64,000 nucleotides of DNA, from assembly GCF_030915385.1 (NCBI RefSeq), contig NZ_CP133268.1, positions 1,984,001 to 2,048,000 of the forward strand, read 5' to 3'. Source of the DNA: Neobacillus sp. PS3-12. Its GTDB lineage: Bacteria > Bacillota > Bacilli > Bacillales > Cytobacillaceae. The notes below the pieces were generated by a model. It did not search any database. It was not told the origin of the DNA and worked only from the letters and a program-made list of their open reading frames with translations. Shown here in pieces: positions 34,583 to 44,822 of this stretch (the first letter of the stretch is position 1; each line of letters opens with the position of its first letter). The translations under genes and the position numbers were made by a program.

Positions 34583-35200
34583 TCATTGCTTTTCTGTATG
34601 GACAAACGGTATAAATAACCTTAATTTAAATAAGCTTATACAAAAATAAACGATGGATGCGATTAAAACAGTTAACCATATTTGATTGACTGCAGGTGTA
34701 TTCCAGGCTCCTAAAAAATACAACAATGATGGGATCGTTAATGTTACCCAAGATTGAATAAAAGCAACCATCCCAAGATAATGGTCAATCTTCATTTTTA
34801 GTGAGTTGGATAAAAAGAATAAAAACCACAGAAATGCCCACATTCCCCATGTGATCGCACTGACAGCATCATGGAAGTGGATCACAGCTGTCAACGTATA
34901 GACAACCGCTATGATTGCCACCCAAAGTGAAAACCAGCCTAGCCCACTGCCATCAAGTCCCTTTAATGTGGTGACCCCAACATATAAATAGGTTAAACCA
35001 AATAAAAAGATAGCAGCATAATTATATAGCGACCAATGACCTTGATCAGATACCATGGTTAAATAAAATGGAATAATCACTTGAATGATTCCTACAAAAA
35101 GATTGAAGACACCGACACTTTTTGCTTCAGCTTTTCCCATTAACATCAAACTATTAAGAAATAACACGGCGCCTGAAAGAAATAAACCGATGAAACTCAT
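34583..35200 (-). CDS. AmiS/UreI family transporter
   Basis: 205 residues with six or seven hydrophobic segments. The opening GLFLSGAVLFLNSLMLMGKAEAKSV and the late ITWGMWAFLWFLFFL are characteristic of AmiS/UreI proton-gated urea/amide channels. Its place between nupC and deoB, on the same strand, is unusual; it may carry a nitrogen product or another small amide. The ATG has only AAAGGAC upstream and its start overlaps a ten-codon leader ORF. Confidence 0.85.
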   Translation of the reverse strand: MSFIGLFLSGAVLFLNSLMLMGKAEAKSVGVFNLFVGIIQVIIPFYLTMVSDQGHWSLYNYAAIFLFGLTYLYVGVTTLKGLDGSGLGWFSLWVAIIAVVYTLTAVIHFHDAVSAITWGMWAFLWFLFFLSNSLKMKIDHYLGMVAFIQSWVTLTIPSLLYFLGAWNTPAVNQIWLTVLIASIVYFCISLFKLRLFIPFVHTEKQ

Positions 35201-35229
35201 GTCCTTTGTTGCGAGAAGACTTTTTCCAC
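35197..35229 (-). other. Possible ten-codon leader ORF coupled to the AmiS/UreI gene
   Basis: GTG-start ORF encoding MEKVFSQQRT, seven bases after AAAGGAGGG, ending in TGA that overlaps the AmiS/UreI start (ATGA). The strong ribosome site belongs to this leader and not to the AmiS/UreI start itself. Confidence 0.4.
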
Positions 35230-35251
35230 AACATTCCCTCCTTTAAAAGAG

Positions 35252-35297
35252 GAAAAAGCAGTTTTTCACCCGTTAACAGATGAAAAAATGCTTTTTC
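35252..35297 (-). terminator. Hairpin between nupC and the AmiS/UreI gene
   Basis: GAAAAAGCA and TGCTTTTTC form a stem with an inner TTTTTCA/TGAAAAA stem, right after the nupC stop codon. The following minus-strand tract CTCTTTT is weak, so it may be a partial terminator or a processing hairpin. Confidence 0.45.
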
Positions 35298-35303
35298 TGC
35301 AAA

Positions 35304-36485
35304 TTATAAAACAATACTTACAATCACCGCTGATAAAACACTTACTAAAGTTGCTCCATATAAAAGTTTTAAACCAAATTTAGCGACAACGTTACCCTTT
35401 TTCTCGTTAAGACTTTTTACTGCGCCGGCAATAATTCCGATCGATGAAAAATTGGCAAAGGATACAAGGAAAACAGAAATAATTCCTAATGTACGCGGGC
35501 TAAAGGATTTCCCTACTTTTGCTAGGTCCATCATAGCCACAAACTCATTCGTTACAAGCTTCTCAGCCATAATGCCTCCTGCTTTGACAGCCTCTGAAAA
35601 TGGAATTCCCATGATAAAGGCAATCGGTGCAAAGATGTATCCTAAAATCTCCTGGAATGAAATGTGGAAAATTAAATCAAAAATGTTGTTAATGGCTGCC
35701 ATTAAGGCAACAAAGCCAATTAACATTGCACCAACAATGACTGCTACTTTAAAACCATCAAGGATGTATTCTCCTAACATTTCGAAGAAGCTTTGCTTTT
35801 CTACTTCTTGAATATCAAGAATATCTTCACTCGGATCCACCCTGTAAGGATTAATAATGGAAGTGATGATAAATCCGCCAAATAAATTAAGGACAAGGGC
35901 GGTGACCACATATCTCGGCTGAACCATCGTCATATAGGCACCGACAATCGACATGGATACGGTTGACATGGCTGACGCACAAAGTGTATATAAACGATTA
36001 GCTGGCAAGAGACCAAGCTGCTTTTTCACTGTAATAAATACTTCAGACTGTCCAATCATGGCAGAAGCCACTGCATTGTACGATTCCAACTTACCCATGC
36101 CATTCACTTTGCTAAGCAATAAACCAATGACTTTCATAATAAATGGAAGAATTTTTAAATACTGAAAGATTCCAATTAGTACGGAAATAAACACAATCGG
36201 CAGTAAGACATTGATGAAGAATGGCATTTCTCCTTTATTGGCAAGGCCACCAAATACGAAGGACACCCCTGCACCGGCATATTCCAATAACTTACTAAAA
36301 ACACCTGCAAAGCCTTTAATTAATACCAAACCAAGTGTGGTATTCAGTAATAAGAATGATAAGATAACTTGAATAATGACCATAAGAATAATTGGTTTTA
36401 TTTTGATATTCTTCCGATTATTACTCGCTAAGTAACCAAGTCCAAAAACAACAAGTAATCCGATGATCGCAATGATGTATTTCAT
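35304..36485 (-). CDS. nupC: NupC-type concentrative nucleoside transporter
   Basis: 393 residues with about eight to ten membrane segments. CNT signatures visible are [22 protein letters not shown] and the [20 protein letters not shown] block, plus [20 protein letters not shown]. It imports nucleosides with protons or sodium for the catabolic enzymes beside it. GGAGG precedes the ATG. It follows cdd on the same strand. Confidence 0.93.
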   Translation of the reverse strand: MKYIIAIIGLLVVFGLGYLASNNRKNIKIKPIILMVIIQVILSFLLLNTTLGLVLIKGFAGVFSKLLEYAGAGVSFVFGGLANKGEMPFFINVLLPIVFISVLIGIFQYLKILPFIMKVIGLLLSKVNGMGKLESYNAVASAMIGQSEVFITVKKQLGLLPANRLYTLCASAMSTVSMSIVGAYMTMVQPRYVVTALVLNLFGGFIITSIINPYRVDPSEDILDIQEVEKQSFFEMLGEYILDGFKVAVIVGAMLIGFVALMAAINNIFDLIFHISFQEILGYIFAPIAFIMGIPFSEAVKAGGIMAEKLVTNEFVAMMDLAKVGKSFSPRTLGIISVFLVSFANFSSIGIIAGAVKSLNEKKGNVVAKFGLKLLYGATLVSVLSAVIVSIVL

Positions 36486-36551
36486 TGTTAATCCTCCAAT
36501 GGGTGTAATCTTTCTAAGTTGATGTATTCGTTTCCAATCCTTGCAAAAAAT

Positions 36552-37012
<461 letters not shown>

Positions 37013-37023
37013 TTAGCCTTTTT

Positions 37024-37698
37024 CTAGTAAGCAGATGATGATGTTTCTCCATTTACAATCTTTACACCTGAACTGGCTCCGATTCGAGTGGCCCCAGCTT
37101 TGATCATGGCTTCTGTGTCTTCAAGGCTTCTGACACCGCCAGAGGCTTTAACGCCAATTTTCGGTCCGACTGATTTCCTCATCAGTGCGACATCCTCTGC
37201 CGTCGCGCCTCCGGTGGAAAAACCAGTAGAAGTTTTGACAAAGTCAGCTCCAGCTTTTACCGCTAATTCGCTGGCTTTTACTTTTTCTTCATCTGTTAAA
37301 AGACATGTTTCAATAATCACTTTTGTCAATGCTTTCCCTTTCGCTGCATCAACCACTGCTTTGATGTCCTTTTCGACCAAATCATATTGTTTATCTTTTA
37401 ATGCGCCGATATTGATGACCATATCTACTTCTGTTGCGCCATTTTCAATCGCATTTGTTGTTTCAAATGCTTTTACTTCAGACGTTGTTGCCCCGAGCGG
37501 AAAGCCAATAACCGTGCAGACCTTAACTTCCGGGGTATCCCTTAGAAATTCTGCTGCTATTTTTACCCACGTTGGATTAATACAAACGGAGGCAAATTTA
37601 AATTGTTTTGCTTCTTCAAGCAATACCATGATTTCAGCCTTTGTAGCATCCGCTTTTAATAAGGTATGATCAATCAATTGTGCGATATTTTTTGTCAT
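37024..37698 (-). CDS. deoC: Deoxyribose-phosphate aldolase
   Basis: 224 residues, class I aldolase TIM barrel. The Schiff-base lysine lies in [23 protein letters not shown] near the start and [16 protein letters not shown] are family signatures. It cleaves 2-deoxyribose 5-phosphate to glyceraldehyde 3-phosphate and acetaldehyde. AAGGAAG precedes the ATG, and it starts 19 bases after pdp. Confidence 0.96.
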   Translation of the reverse strand: MTKNIAQLIDHTLLKADATKAEIMVLLEEAKQFKFASVCINPTWVKIAAEFLRDTPEVKVCTVIGFPLGATTSEVKAFETTNAIENGATEVDMVINIGALKDKQYDLVEKDIKAVVDAAKGKALTKVIIETCLLTDEEKVKASELAVKAGADFVKTSTGFSTGGATAEDVALMRKSVGPKIGVKASGGVRSLEDTEAMIKAGATRIGASSGVKIVNGETSSSAY

Positions 37699-37717
37699 GC
37701 TTCTCTTCCTTTACCGA

Positions 37718-39019
37718 TTATTGAATTTCTGTATAGATGAGTGTAGGTTTAGCTACTTTTTCATCTGTAACTTTATAAGCCGAGTAAATTTTTTCGATTA
37801 CTTCTTGAACGTTTTCTGTATTACTATGAATCGTAACCAGGGACTCTCCTGCCTTGACTTGATCCCCAACTTTCTTATGAAGGACGACGCCTACTGCCAA
37901 ATCGATGACAGATTCTTTTGTAGCTCGTCCAGCGCCCAACATCATAGCGGCAGTTCCAATTGTTTCCGCCGTAATTTCAGCCACATAACCTGATGTTTTA
38001 GCCGGAACATCAATCATATAGGAAGCAGTTGGAAGTTTAGTAGGATCGTCAACAACAGATGCATCTCCACCTTGTGCCGCTAGGAAGGTTTTAAAGGTTT
38101 GTAATGCCTGTCCGTTGTGAATGGATTCGATTAGCATTTCACGCGCCTGGTTGAAATCATTAGCTTTTTCAGCCAGTACAACCATATGGCTTCCAAGGGT
38201 CAAACAGAGTTCATGCAAATCTTCAGGTCCTTGTCCTTTCAGCGTGTCAATCGCTTCTTTTACTTCAAGAGCATTGCCGACTGCAAATCCAAGCGGCTGG
38301 CTCATATCGGATATGATTGCCTTCGTTTTGCGGCCGACACCATTGCCGATCCCTACCATCGTCTGGGCTAAATCTTTCGCATCGTCAAGGTTCTTCATGA
38401 ATGCTCCGCTGCCTGTTTTGACATCCAGAACAATCGCATCTGCTCCCGCTGCAATTTTCTTGCTCATGATGGAGCTGGCAATCAACGGAATGGAGTCAAC
38501 CGTTGCCGTTACATCCCTGAGTGCATACAATTTTTTATCCGCAGGTGTTAAATTCCCGCTCTGACCAATTACAGCTACTTTATTTTGATTCACTAATTGG
38601 ATAAATTCATCGTTTGATATTTCAACATGAAATCCTTTAACGGATTCCAATTTGTCAATGGTACCTCCAGTATGGCCTAAGCCTCTTCCTGACATCTTTG
38701 CTACTGGTACGCCGACAGAGGCAACAAGCGGTGCCAGCACAAGTGTTGTTGTGTCGCCAACTCCGCCGGTACTGTGCTTATCTACTTTGATCCCTTCAAT
38801 CCCTGAGAGGTCGATTTGATCACCCGATTGAACCATTGCCTCCGTTAAGTAAACACGTTCTTCTTTTGTCATGCCCTGAAAAAACACAGCCATCGCAAAA
38901 GCTGACATTTGATAATCAGGAATATCACCTTTTGTAAACCCGTTTATCAAGAATTGAATTTCTTCTTTGGTTAATTCGTTACCATCACGTTTTTTTTCAA
39001 TTACATCAACCATTCTCAT
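37718..39019 (-). CDS. pdp: Pyrimidine-nucleoside phosphorylase
   Basis: 433 residues from the ATG at 39019 ([20 protein letters not shown]), which has GAGGTG upstream; an earlier in-frame start has no ribosome site. Family signatures are [39 protein letters not shown] and the C-terminal biotinyl-like barrel ([22 protein letters not shown]). It splits uridine, deoxyuridine and thymidine with phosphate. It is first in the operon, behind a 21-bp palindromic operator candidate. Confidence 0.96.
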   Translation of the reverse strand: MRMVDVIEKKRDGNELTKEEIQFLINGFTKGDIPDYQMSAFAMAVFFQGMTKEERVYLTEAMVQSGDQIDLSGIEGIKVDKHSTGGVGDTTTLVLAPLVASVGVPVAKMSGRGLGHTGGTIDKLESVKGFHVEISNDEFIQLVNQNKVAVIGQSGNLTPADKKLYALRDVTATVDSIPLIASSIMSKKIAAGADAIVLDVKTGSGAFMKNLDDAKDLAQTMVGIGNGVGRKTKAIISDMSQPLGFAVGNALEVKEAIDTLKGQGPEDLHELCLTLGSHMVVLAEKANDFNQAREMLIESIHNGQALQTFKTFLAAQGGDASVVDDPTKLPTASYMIDVPAKTSGYVAEITAETIGTAAMMLGAGRATKESVIDLAVGVVLHKKVGDQVKAGESLVTIHSNTENVQEVIEKIYSAYKVTDEKVAKPTLIYTEIQ

Positions 39020-39077
39020 TGAAGAGCACCTCTTTTTTGAAATATATTTCGTTGAGATTAGCATACGATGTTCAAAG

Positions 39078-39098
39078 GTAAGATGTCAGACGTCTTAC
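39078..39098. promoter_or_regulatory. Operator candidate upstream of the pdp operon
   Basis: A 21-bp imperfect palindrome with arms GTAAGATGTC and GACGTCTTAC (nine of ten pairs). On the coding strand it overlaps a possible -35 CTGACA, 18 bp before TATGCT. The half-site ACGTCTTA recurs at 39419-39426, upstream of the trmB-like gene. Confidence 0.55.
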
Positions 39099-39486
39099 GA
39101 ACAACTTCATTTTACTCCTATGATACTAAAGATGTAAACCTTTTCTTTTTTGAAATTAATGGTAAGGATAATTAAAAATTTTTTCAAAAAATTAGACTAA
39201 TTTCCTAATGAATTATTTAAAAATTTCCAACTCGCTCTAGCAGTTCATTCCCATACCGTCAACGCTTTCATTTCTCTTTATACTCCATCTTCGATAAAGG
39301 TCTATTTAGTTTTACACGATTACTATAACAGTGGTAATCTTCCTTGTGAATGAGTAAATAATTGGGGCTCGGTTTATGTTTTTTAACAAGTAAGTGAAAG
39401 AAAGATTGGTTTTACAAAACGTCTTATATCCAATATGATTATTCTATCCTGTAATTTTTTTATACTTTAAAAATGAGGTTGAAATC
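39099..39486. other. 388-bp divergent promoter region
   Basis: Lies between pdp (-) and the TrmB-like gene (+). Apart from the palindrome just left of it and the ACGTCTTA half-site at 39419-39426, I see A/T-rich sequence with no ORF of note. Confidence 0.5.
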
Positions 39487-40251
39487 ATGCTGCAAAAGTT
39501 TGGATTTTCACAATATGAAAGCAAAGTTTACGAGGTCCTATCCTCCAGCGATGAACCTCTAGATGCTACATTGATTGTAAAATACTCTGGAGTGCCTAAG
39601 GCAAAAGTATACGAAGTAATATCCCGAATGATCGAAAAAGGGCTAGTATTGGATTCCGTATCTGAAAAGAAAAAACTCTATACAGCACTGCCCCTACACC
39701 TTGTCATAGAAAAGCTGACGAAGGAATTTCAGGTCAATATCGGCCAATTGAAAAACAATCCCAGCAAAAATATCATCATGGATGATCGGGTTTGGAGTTT
39801 AAAAGTGGACTCCTCCATTCAACTGCAATGTAAACAACTTCTCGAAGAAGCAGAACATTCCATTCATATTTCGCTATGGAAAGACGAATTTTACAATTAT
39901 TTGCCAATATTAATCGAAAAAGAACAAGCAGGTGTAAAAGTGGAGGCGCTAGTTGTCGGAGATGTGGAAGAGGAAGTACCGTTAACTACCTTGTATACAT
40001 TATCTCCGAATCAAGAGCATCAGGCATTGGAGAAAAACCGCCTAATCATTATTGATGAGGAAACGATTCTGTTTGCAGGTGTAGAAAATAGTGCATGGCA
40101 GGCCATGGTGACCAAATCGAAACCATTTGTTAAATTTTTTGCGGAATTTTTCTATCATGACGTCGCCTTAACCACCATCACCAAGAAATATGAGGAGCAG
40201 CTAATGAAGGACGTTGAAATCAAACGTCTTTTATTGCGGCTACGTTATTAA
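39487..40251 (+). CDS. TrmB family transcriptional regulator
   Basis: 254 residues. The N-terminal winged helix (MLQKFGFSQYESKVYEVLSS, then SGVPKAKVYEVISRMIEKGL) is typical of TrmB, and the C-terminal half has the PLD-like sugar-sensing fold (IHISLWKDEFYNYLPILIEK). TrmB proteins sense sugars or phosphosugars. It is divergent from the pdp operon and shares an ACGTCTTA motif with it, so it is a good candidate for its regulator, in place of DeoR. GAGGTTG precedes the ATG. Confidence 0.85.
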   Translation: MLQKFGFSQYESKVYEVLSSSDEPLDATLIVKYSGVPKAKVYEVISRMIEKGLVLDSVSEKKKLYTALPLHLVIEKLTKEFQVNIGQLKNNPSKNIIMDDRVWSLKVDSSIQLQCKQLLEEAEHSIHISLWKDEFYNYLPILIEKEQAGVKVEALVVGDVEEEVPLTTLYTLSPNQEHQALEKNRLIIIDEETILFAGVENSAWQAMVTKSKPFVKFFAEFFYHDVALTTITKKYEEQLMKDVEIKRLLLRLRY

Positions 40252-40293
40252 AAAACAGGCATGGGATATTTCCCTAGCCTGTTTTTATTATTT

Positions 40294-40371
40294 GGCTGTG
40301 TTAAATTTGGCTGTTGATTTCCGCTCCAATCAACAGCGTTAAAAAATCAACAATTTCCATTTTACACAGCC
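40294..40371. mobile_element. MITE-like repeat, core-deleted copy (78 bp)
   Basis: It has the ends GGCTGTGT / ACACAGCC and inner segments CTGTTGATTTCCGCT and CAATCAACAG that match the ends of the 182-bp element at 28694-28875 in reverse orientation. The GC-rich centre is missing. It abuts the deoD stop codon. Confidence 0.75.
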
Positions 40372-40373
40372 TA

Positions 40374-41078
40374 TTATTTTATAAGCGTCTCAAGTGCAAT
40401 AACAGCCATTTCATTGAAGGTCGTTTGCCTTTCCTCTGCCGTTGTATCTTCCCCAGTAAAGATGTGGTCGCTAACTGTAAGAATGGATAATGCCTTTGCA
40501 CCGTACTTCGCAGCTAGTGTGTATAATGCCGTTGTTTCCATTTCTACAGCCAGCACCCCATAGTCGCCTAATTTTTTGACGAGATCCATGTTGTCACGGT
40601 AAAAGACATCCGCCGACAAGACATTTCCGGCCTTGATGTTGATTCCTTGCTGAGATCCTATTTGATAAGCCTTATTTAACAAATCAAAATTGGCACAGGG
40701 TGAATAATCAATCCCTGAAAAAGCGAGGTGGTTCATATTTGAATCAGTCGAGGCCGTCATGGCAAGGATCACATCTCGTACATGCATATCCTTTTGAATC
40801 GCTCCACAGGAACCAACCCGAATTAAATTTTTCACCCCATACTCACGAATCAATTCGTTCACATAGATGGAGATAGATGGAATTCCCATACCGGTTCCTT
40901 GAACGGATACTTTTTTTCCTTTATACGTTCCTGTATATCCCAGCATTCCACGTACTTCGTTATAGCATGTGGCATCTTCTAAAAAGGTTTCAGCAATATA
41001 CTTGGCCCGTAAAGGATCCCCTGGCAACAAAATATTCTCAGCGATTTCTCCTTGATTTGCATGAATATGAACACTCAT
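40374..41078 (-). CDS. deoD: Purine-nucleoside phosphorylase, DeoD type
   Basis: 234 residues, hexameric PNP family. The phosphate loop is [16 protein letters not shown], the purine/ribose site includes [16 protein letters not shown], and the catalytic Asp is in [11 protein letters not shown]. It cleaves purine nucleosides with phosphate. Unusually, no ribosome site lies directly before the ATG; a GGGAGGTG lies 32-39 bases upstream, before a perfect palindrome. It follows the efflux transporter by ten bases. Confidence 0.96.
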   Translation of the reverse strand: MSVHIHANQGEIAENILLPGDPLRAKYIAETFLEDATCYNEVRGMLGYTGTYKGKKVSVQGTGMGIPSISIYVNELIREYGVKNLIRVGSCGAIQKDMHVRDVILAMTASTDSNMNHLAFSGIDYSPCANFDLLNKAYQIGSQQGINIKAGNVLSADVFYRDNMDLVKKLGDYGVLAVEMETTALYTLAAKYGAKALSILTVSDHIFTGEDTTAEERQTTFNEMAVIALETLIK

Positions 41079-41083
41079 TTAAT

Positions 41084-41110
41084 CATGACTAATAAAGTTT
41101 ATTAGTCATG
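41084..41110. other. 27-bp perfect palindrome between the efflux gene and deoD
   Basis: Arms of 13 bp (CATGACTAATAAA and TTTATTAGTCATG) around one central base. It covers the last codons (MTNKLY, stop) of the transporter gene and lies between a strong ribosome site (GGGAGGTG, 41112-41119 region) and the deoD start. Confidence 0.7.
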
Positions 41111-42291
41111 TTCACCTCCCTGGTTATGGTTTTGTAAATCTCTTTATTTACAGCCTGTTTCCGTGTTATGGAAAAAATGGCACAAATCAACGCAAGAAAA
41201 ACAAAAATTCCACCAATAGTTGCATTATAGAGAACAGAATACTGATTAATCACCACGCCGCCAAGGACAGAGCCTGCAGCAATCCCCAAATGCATAGCCG
41301 AATTATTCAAACTTTGTTGTATTTCAGCTGTCTCTGGTGATGTTTCAATTAAGTAATTTTGCTGTGCTGGTGTAATGGCCCAACTTAACATGCTCCAAAC
41401 CATCATAACAACCACAAAAAGTATATTGAAGGTCGTTGTCTTTGGAAGGATAAAGAGAACAAGACAAAAAACAGCAACAATGGTCAGTACGCTCTTTTGG
41501 GAACCCCATTTGTCTGCCATGAACCCCCCAAGCCCGCCGCCAAAGACGGCTGAAACACCAAAAATAAAGTAAAAAATACTAATCCATGTTGAATTCAAAT
41601 GCAATGACGTTTGCAAAAAAGGTGTGAGATAGGCATATAAAGTCAAATGCCCCGTTAAAAACAGCAAAGATGTTAACTGCGCAAACAAAATTTTGGGTCT
41701 CTTTAAAGTCTCCAATTGTTTTCTTATCGAAATAATCGGTCTTGGCTCTATTTTGTCCAGAAATAGCATGACACCCATCATGGAAACTAGGCTAAGGATC
41801 GCAATAAACAGAAATGGTGAACGCCAGCCAAACGTATGTCCAATAACAAGGCCAATGGGTACACCAATGACCAATGATCCGCTAACCCCCATAAAGATGA
41901 TGCCAATAGCTCGGGCGCGGAATTCTTCCTTGACAATCGTGGATGCAATCGTGACTGACAAAACAACTAAAAGCGAGCCGGTCGCTGCCGAAATGATCCT
42001 TGTTAGAAGAAGAACTAGGAAATTGGGGCTGAAGAAGGCCAGAATATTTCCGCTAAAAAATATCAATAAAGTCCATAAGAATAGCTTTTTCCTTTCAACC
42101 TTGGCAGTCAAGGTCAACAATATCGGTGAGAAAATAGCAAAAACAAGGGAAAAAATCGAAATCAATTCGCCAGCTTTACTAACTGATACCCCCAAACTAT
42201 CAGCAACGATATCAAGGATTCCACCAACAATTAATTCCGCCATCCCCACTACAAACGAAACAAGCGCTAATAAATAAACTTTAAAATTCAA
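41089..42291 (-). CDS. MFS transporter, PbuE-like purine efflux pump
   Basis: About 400 residues and 12 membrane helices. The TTG at 42291 (MNFKVYLLALVSFVVG) has GGAGG nine bases upstream and matches the usual PbuE opening; a TTG three codons earlier is too close to it. The conserved loop between helices 2-3 reads LTAKVERKKLFL. AraJ/PbuE-type proteins export purine bases and nucleosides or sugars. Its pairing with deoD supports purine export, but it lacks the adenine riboswitch of B. subtilis pbuE and has instead an operator-like palindrome. Confidence 0.85.
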   Translation of the reverse strand: MNFKVYLLALVSFVVGMAELIVGGILDIVADSLGVSVSKAGELISIFSLVFAIFSPILLTLTAKVERKKLFLWTLLIFFSGNILAFFSPNFLVLLLTRIISAATGSLLVVLSVTIASTIVKEEFRARAIGIIFMGVSGSLVIGVPIGLVIGHTFGWRSPFLFIAILSLVSMMGVMLFLDKIEPRPIISIRKQLETLKRPKILFAQLTSLLFLTGHLTLYAYLTPFLQTSLHLNSTWISIFYFIFGVSAVFGGGLGGFMADKWGSQKSVLTIVAVFCLVLFILPKTTTFNILFVVVMMVWSMLSWAITPAQQNYLIETSPETAEIQQSLNNSAMHLGIAAGSVLGGVVINQYSVLYNATIGGIFVFLALICAIFSITRKQAVNKEIYKTITREVNMTNKLY

Positions 42292-42327
42292 GCAACCCAA
42301 CCTCCCTTCGATACATTATCAAATTTG

Positions 42328-42347
42328 GTTACTACTAATATAGTAAC
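42328..42347. promoter_or_regulatory. Operator candidate upstream of the pbuE-like gene
   Basis: GTTACTACTAATATAGTAAC: perfect 7-bp arms GTTACTA/TAGTAAC around six bases, 37-56 bp upstream of the start. Shape fits a MarR-, HxlR- or TetR-type dimer. Regulator unknown. Confidence 0.55.
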
Positions 42348-42420
42348 TAAAATAACAACTTATTGCAAACTATAAAATTTTTCCTTTACAAAATAAATCC
42401 CAGCTTCTCAAAGTAAAAAA

Positions 42421-42449
42421 AGTGCCAGGCATTGTAATGCCTGACACTT
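42421..42449 (-). terminator. Terminator of brnQ
   Basis: AGTGTCAGGCATT and AATGCCTGGCACT pair around AC, followed on the minus strand by TTTTTTAC. Just past the brnQ stop codon. Confidence 0.9.
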
Positions 42450-42452
42450 TCT

Positions 42453-43796
42453 TTATGCTACTTCCTTTATAGATGTATCCTGAGTGCGTGTTCTTTTTTC
42501 ATAAAAACTTCCTATTGCAAAACCAATTAACCCAGGAATTACCCAGCCAAATCCGTTATTTTGCAAAGGAACATCAGCTAATAATTTGGAAAGTGAACCG
42601 TGTAAAAATGTTGAATTCGTCACATCAATTAAGCTAAATAATCCAACTAGACCAATTGTCATGACATAAACAGGGCGATTACGATAAGGTAATCGATCAT
42701 GGAGAAGACCTAAAATAATTAACGTAATAGCGATTGGATAAACTAAACTTAATATTGGGACAGAAACTTTTAATATTTGCGATAATCCTAGATTTGCGAC
42801 AATACCACTGATCATACATAAAAGGATTGCCCATTTAACATACGATAATTTTGGAACAATGCTTGAAAAGTATTGGGCACACGATGTGATTAATCCGATA
42901 CATACACTTAGACAAGCTAATGTAAAAATTAAGCCTAAAACAATTGCACCGCTCTCTCCAAACAATTGATGCATGGCAGCCGATAATACAATGGCTCCAT
43001 TATCAACTTTCCCTGCTACCGAAGCGGTAGCACCAAGGTAGGCAATAACGAAATAACAGATTGATAAAAGCAAACCGGATATAAGGCCAAATATGGCTAA
43101 ATATTTAATTCGTAAAGTTTGATTGTGTATTTTTTTACTCTTAAAAAGATTGGTAAAGATAATTCCGTATATTAATGCGCCAATGGCATCCATTGTTTGA
43201 TAGCCATCCAAAAATCCTTGTGAGATGGGATTCTGTTTATAGGATAAAGTAGCTTCTTTTAAACCTGGTAAGTCTATTGATAAAGCCCTGATCAAAACAA
43301 AGATAATTAATACCAATAATAAAGGTGTTAAAACCTTCCCAAATCTGTCGATCAATTTGGATGGGGATTTTGCAAACCAAAAGACAATACTAAAAAATAG
43401 GACTGTATAAATCAAAAGTCCAATCGGTGAAGACTGAATTGTATGAGGTAAAAAAGGCTTGACTCCCATTTCATAAGCAAGGCTGCCCGCTCTTGGGATC
43501 GCAAGTCCAGGGCCTATTGACAAATAAATGGCCATCGGAAAAATTAAAGCAAAAATAGGATGAACCCGATTGACTAAATTATCGAATGTTCCTGATTTTG
43601 CGATCGCAATGAAAGCTAATACCGCAAGACCCGCATCTGAAATAATAAAGCCAATAACCGCCTGCCATACATTGTGGCCAGCCGCATGTCCCAAATATGC
43701 CGGGAAAATTAAATTTCCTGCACCGAACAACATGGAAAATAACATAAAACCAATAAATAGTATTTCTCTATTGGTTAATTTATTCAAATGGTTCAC
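42453..43796 (-). CDS. brnQ: Branched-chain amino acid transport protein (LIVCS family)
   Basis: 447 residues, twelve predicted helices. The conserved opening IGFMLFSMLFGAGNLIFPAYLGHAAG and GYQTMDAIGALIYGIIFTNLFKS are hallmark BrnQ sequences. It imports leucine, isoleucine and valine with Na+ or H+. The GTG at 43796 or a TTG three codons later (better spaced from AGGGGTG) is the start. Single gene. Confidence 0.93.
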   Translation of the reverse strand: MNHLNKLTNREILFIGFMLFSMLFGAGNLIFPAYLGHAAGHNVWQAVIGFIISDAGLAVLAFIAIAKSGTFDNLVNRVHPIFALIFPMAIYLSIGPGLAIPRAGSLAYEMGVKPFLPHTIQSSPIGLLIYTVLFFSIVFWFAKSPSKLIDRFGKVLTPLLLVLIIFVLIRALSIDLPGLKEATLSYKQNPISQGFLDGYQTMDAIGALIYGIIFTNLFKSKKIHNQTLRIKYLAIFGLISGLLLSICYFVIAYLGATASVAGKVDNGAIVLSAAMHQLFGESGAIVLGLIFTLACLSVCIGLITSCAQYFSSIVPKLSYVKWAILLCMISGIVANLGLSQILKVSVPILSLVYPIAITLIILGLLHDRLPYRNRPVYVMTIGLVGLFSLIDVTNSTFLHGSLSKLLADVPLQNNGFGWVIPGLIGFAIGSFYEKRTRTQDTSIKEVA

Positions 43797-43901
43797 CCCT
43801 ACTAAATTACTATATTAAAATACCTTAATATTGTATCAGATATTTGTTCAACATAGTATGAAATACGGAAAATCCCTCTAAATTCCACAAGATATTGTTT
43901 T

Positions 43902-44801
43902 TTAATTTTCGGCACTTGAAACCATATCCGTCCCATGTTTAATGAATAATTTAGAAACTAATGATTGTGTTTTGTTCTTGTTATAAGCTAGATAAAAATA
44001 TCTTTCATCGTCGAAATCGTCGATTTCATACATGTTAAGTAATTGTTTTTGGGCATATCCCTTAGCAGCAATTTCTGAGATAATGGCAATCCCCATGTCT
44101 TCGATGACAAACTGGATTAAATTTTGCCCGCTTTCTGTATAGGCAATAATCTTCATTTGTTCTTTCGAGATGTTATTTTTTTTCAAAAATTGCTCAAGAA
44201 TAGCGTTTGTTCCTGACCCAGAATTTCTCATAATGAATGGATATTTCATAAGCTCCCGAATCTTCACCGGTCCGTTTAGCTTTGTTTGATTCGAAGTAAT
44301 GAGGACCAGTTTTTCTTTTAACAGCGCAAGATAACAAAGTTTATCGTTTTCAAATTTCTCTCCCAAAAATCCCACATCAACCGAACCATTTAGCACCTTA
44401 TCGTTCACGACTTTTGAAGGAGATTGTTCAATTTGAAACACCACATTCGGATATTGATTTCTAAAGTGCTTGATCATTTTTGGAAGGATAAATTGTCCAG
44501 GAACAGAACTTGCTGCGACCCGAATCTTTCCCTGCAGTTCATTCATCCCTTCTTTTAAGTCAAGCATGGCTTCATCTTTTAAAACAAGTAATTTTAGTGC
44601 CCACTGATACAAACGGCTTCCATAAGGCGTAAGAATAATTTCCCGCCCAACCCGATCAAACAGTCTCATATTCAAGGTTCTTTCTAAAGCTTGGATATGT
44701 GAACTTACGGTCGATTGACTCAAAAATATATCCTCTGCTGCCTTAGAAAAGCTTTTATGCTCCACCACTTTTGTAAAGACAAAGAGCTGGTGTAAATCCA
44801 T
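43902..44801 (-). CDS. LysR family regulator of the YedE/TusA pair
   Basis: 299 residues. N-terminal helix-turn-helix: HKSFSKAAEDIFLSQSTVSS. The rest is a LysR substrate domain (GKIRVAASSVPGQFILPKMI; later EDMGIAIISEIAAKG). Of the CysL/'selenium-metabolism-associated' LysR subfamily by its gene context with YedE and a TusA-like protein. It is divergent from yedE across a 160-bp gap with repeated ATCGAT motifs, the classical LysR arrangement. Effector unknown (sulfur or selenium species). Confidence 0.85.
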   Translation of the reverse strand: MDLHQLFVFTKVVEHKSFSKAAEDIFLSQSTVSSHIQALERTLNMRLFDRVGREIILTPYGSRLYQWALKLLVLKDEAMLDLKEGMNELQGKIRVAASSVPGQFILPKMIKHFRNQYPNVVFQIEQSPSKVVNDKVLNGSVDVGFLGEKFENDKLCYLALLKEKLVLITSNQTKLNGPVKIRELMKYPFIMRNSGSGTNAILEQFLKKNNISKEQMKIIAYTESGQNLIQFVIEDMGIAIISEIAAKGYAQKQLLNMYEIDDFDDERYFYLAYNKNKTQSLVSKLFIKHGTDMVSSAEN

Positions 44802-44822
44802 CCGATCATCTCCATTATTTGA

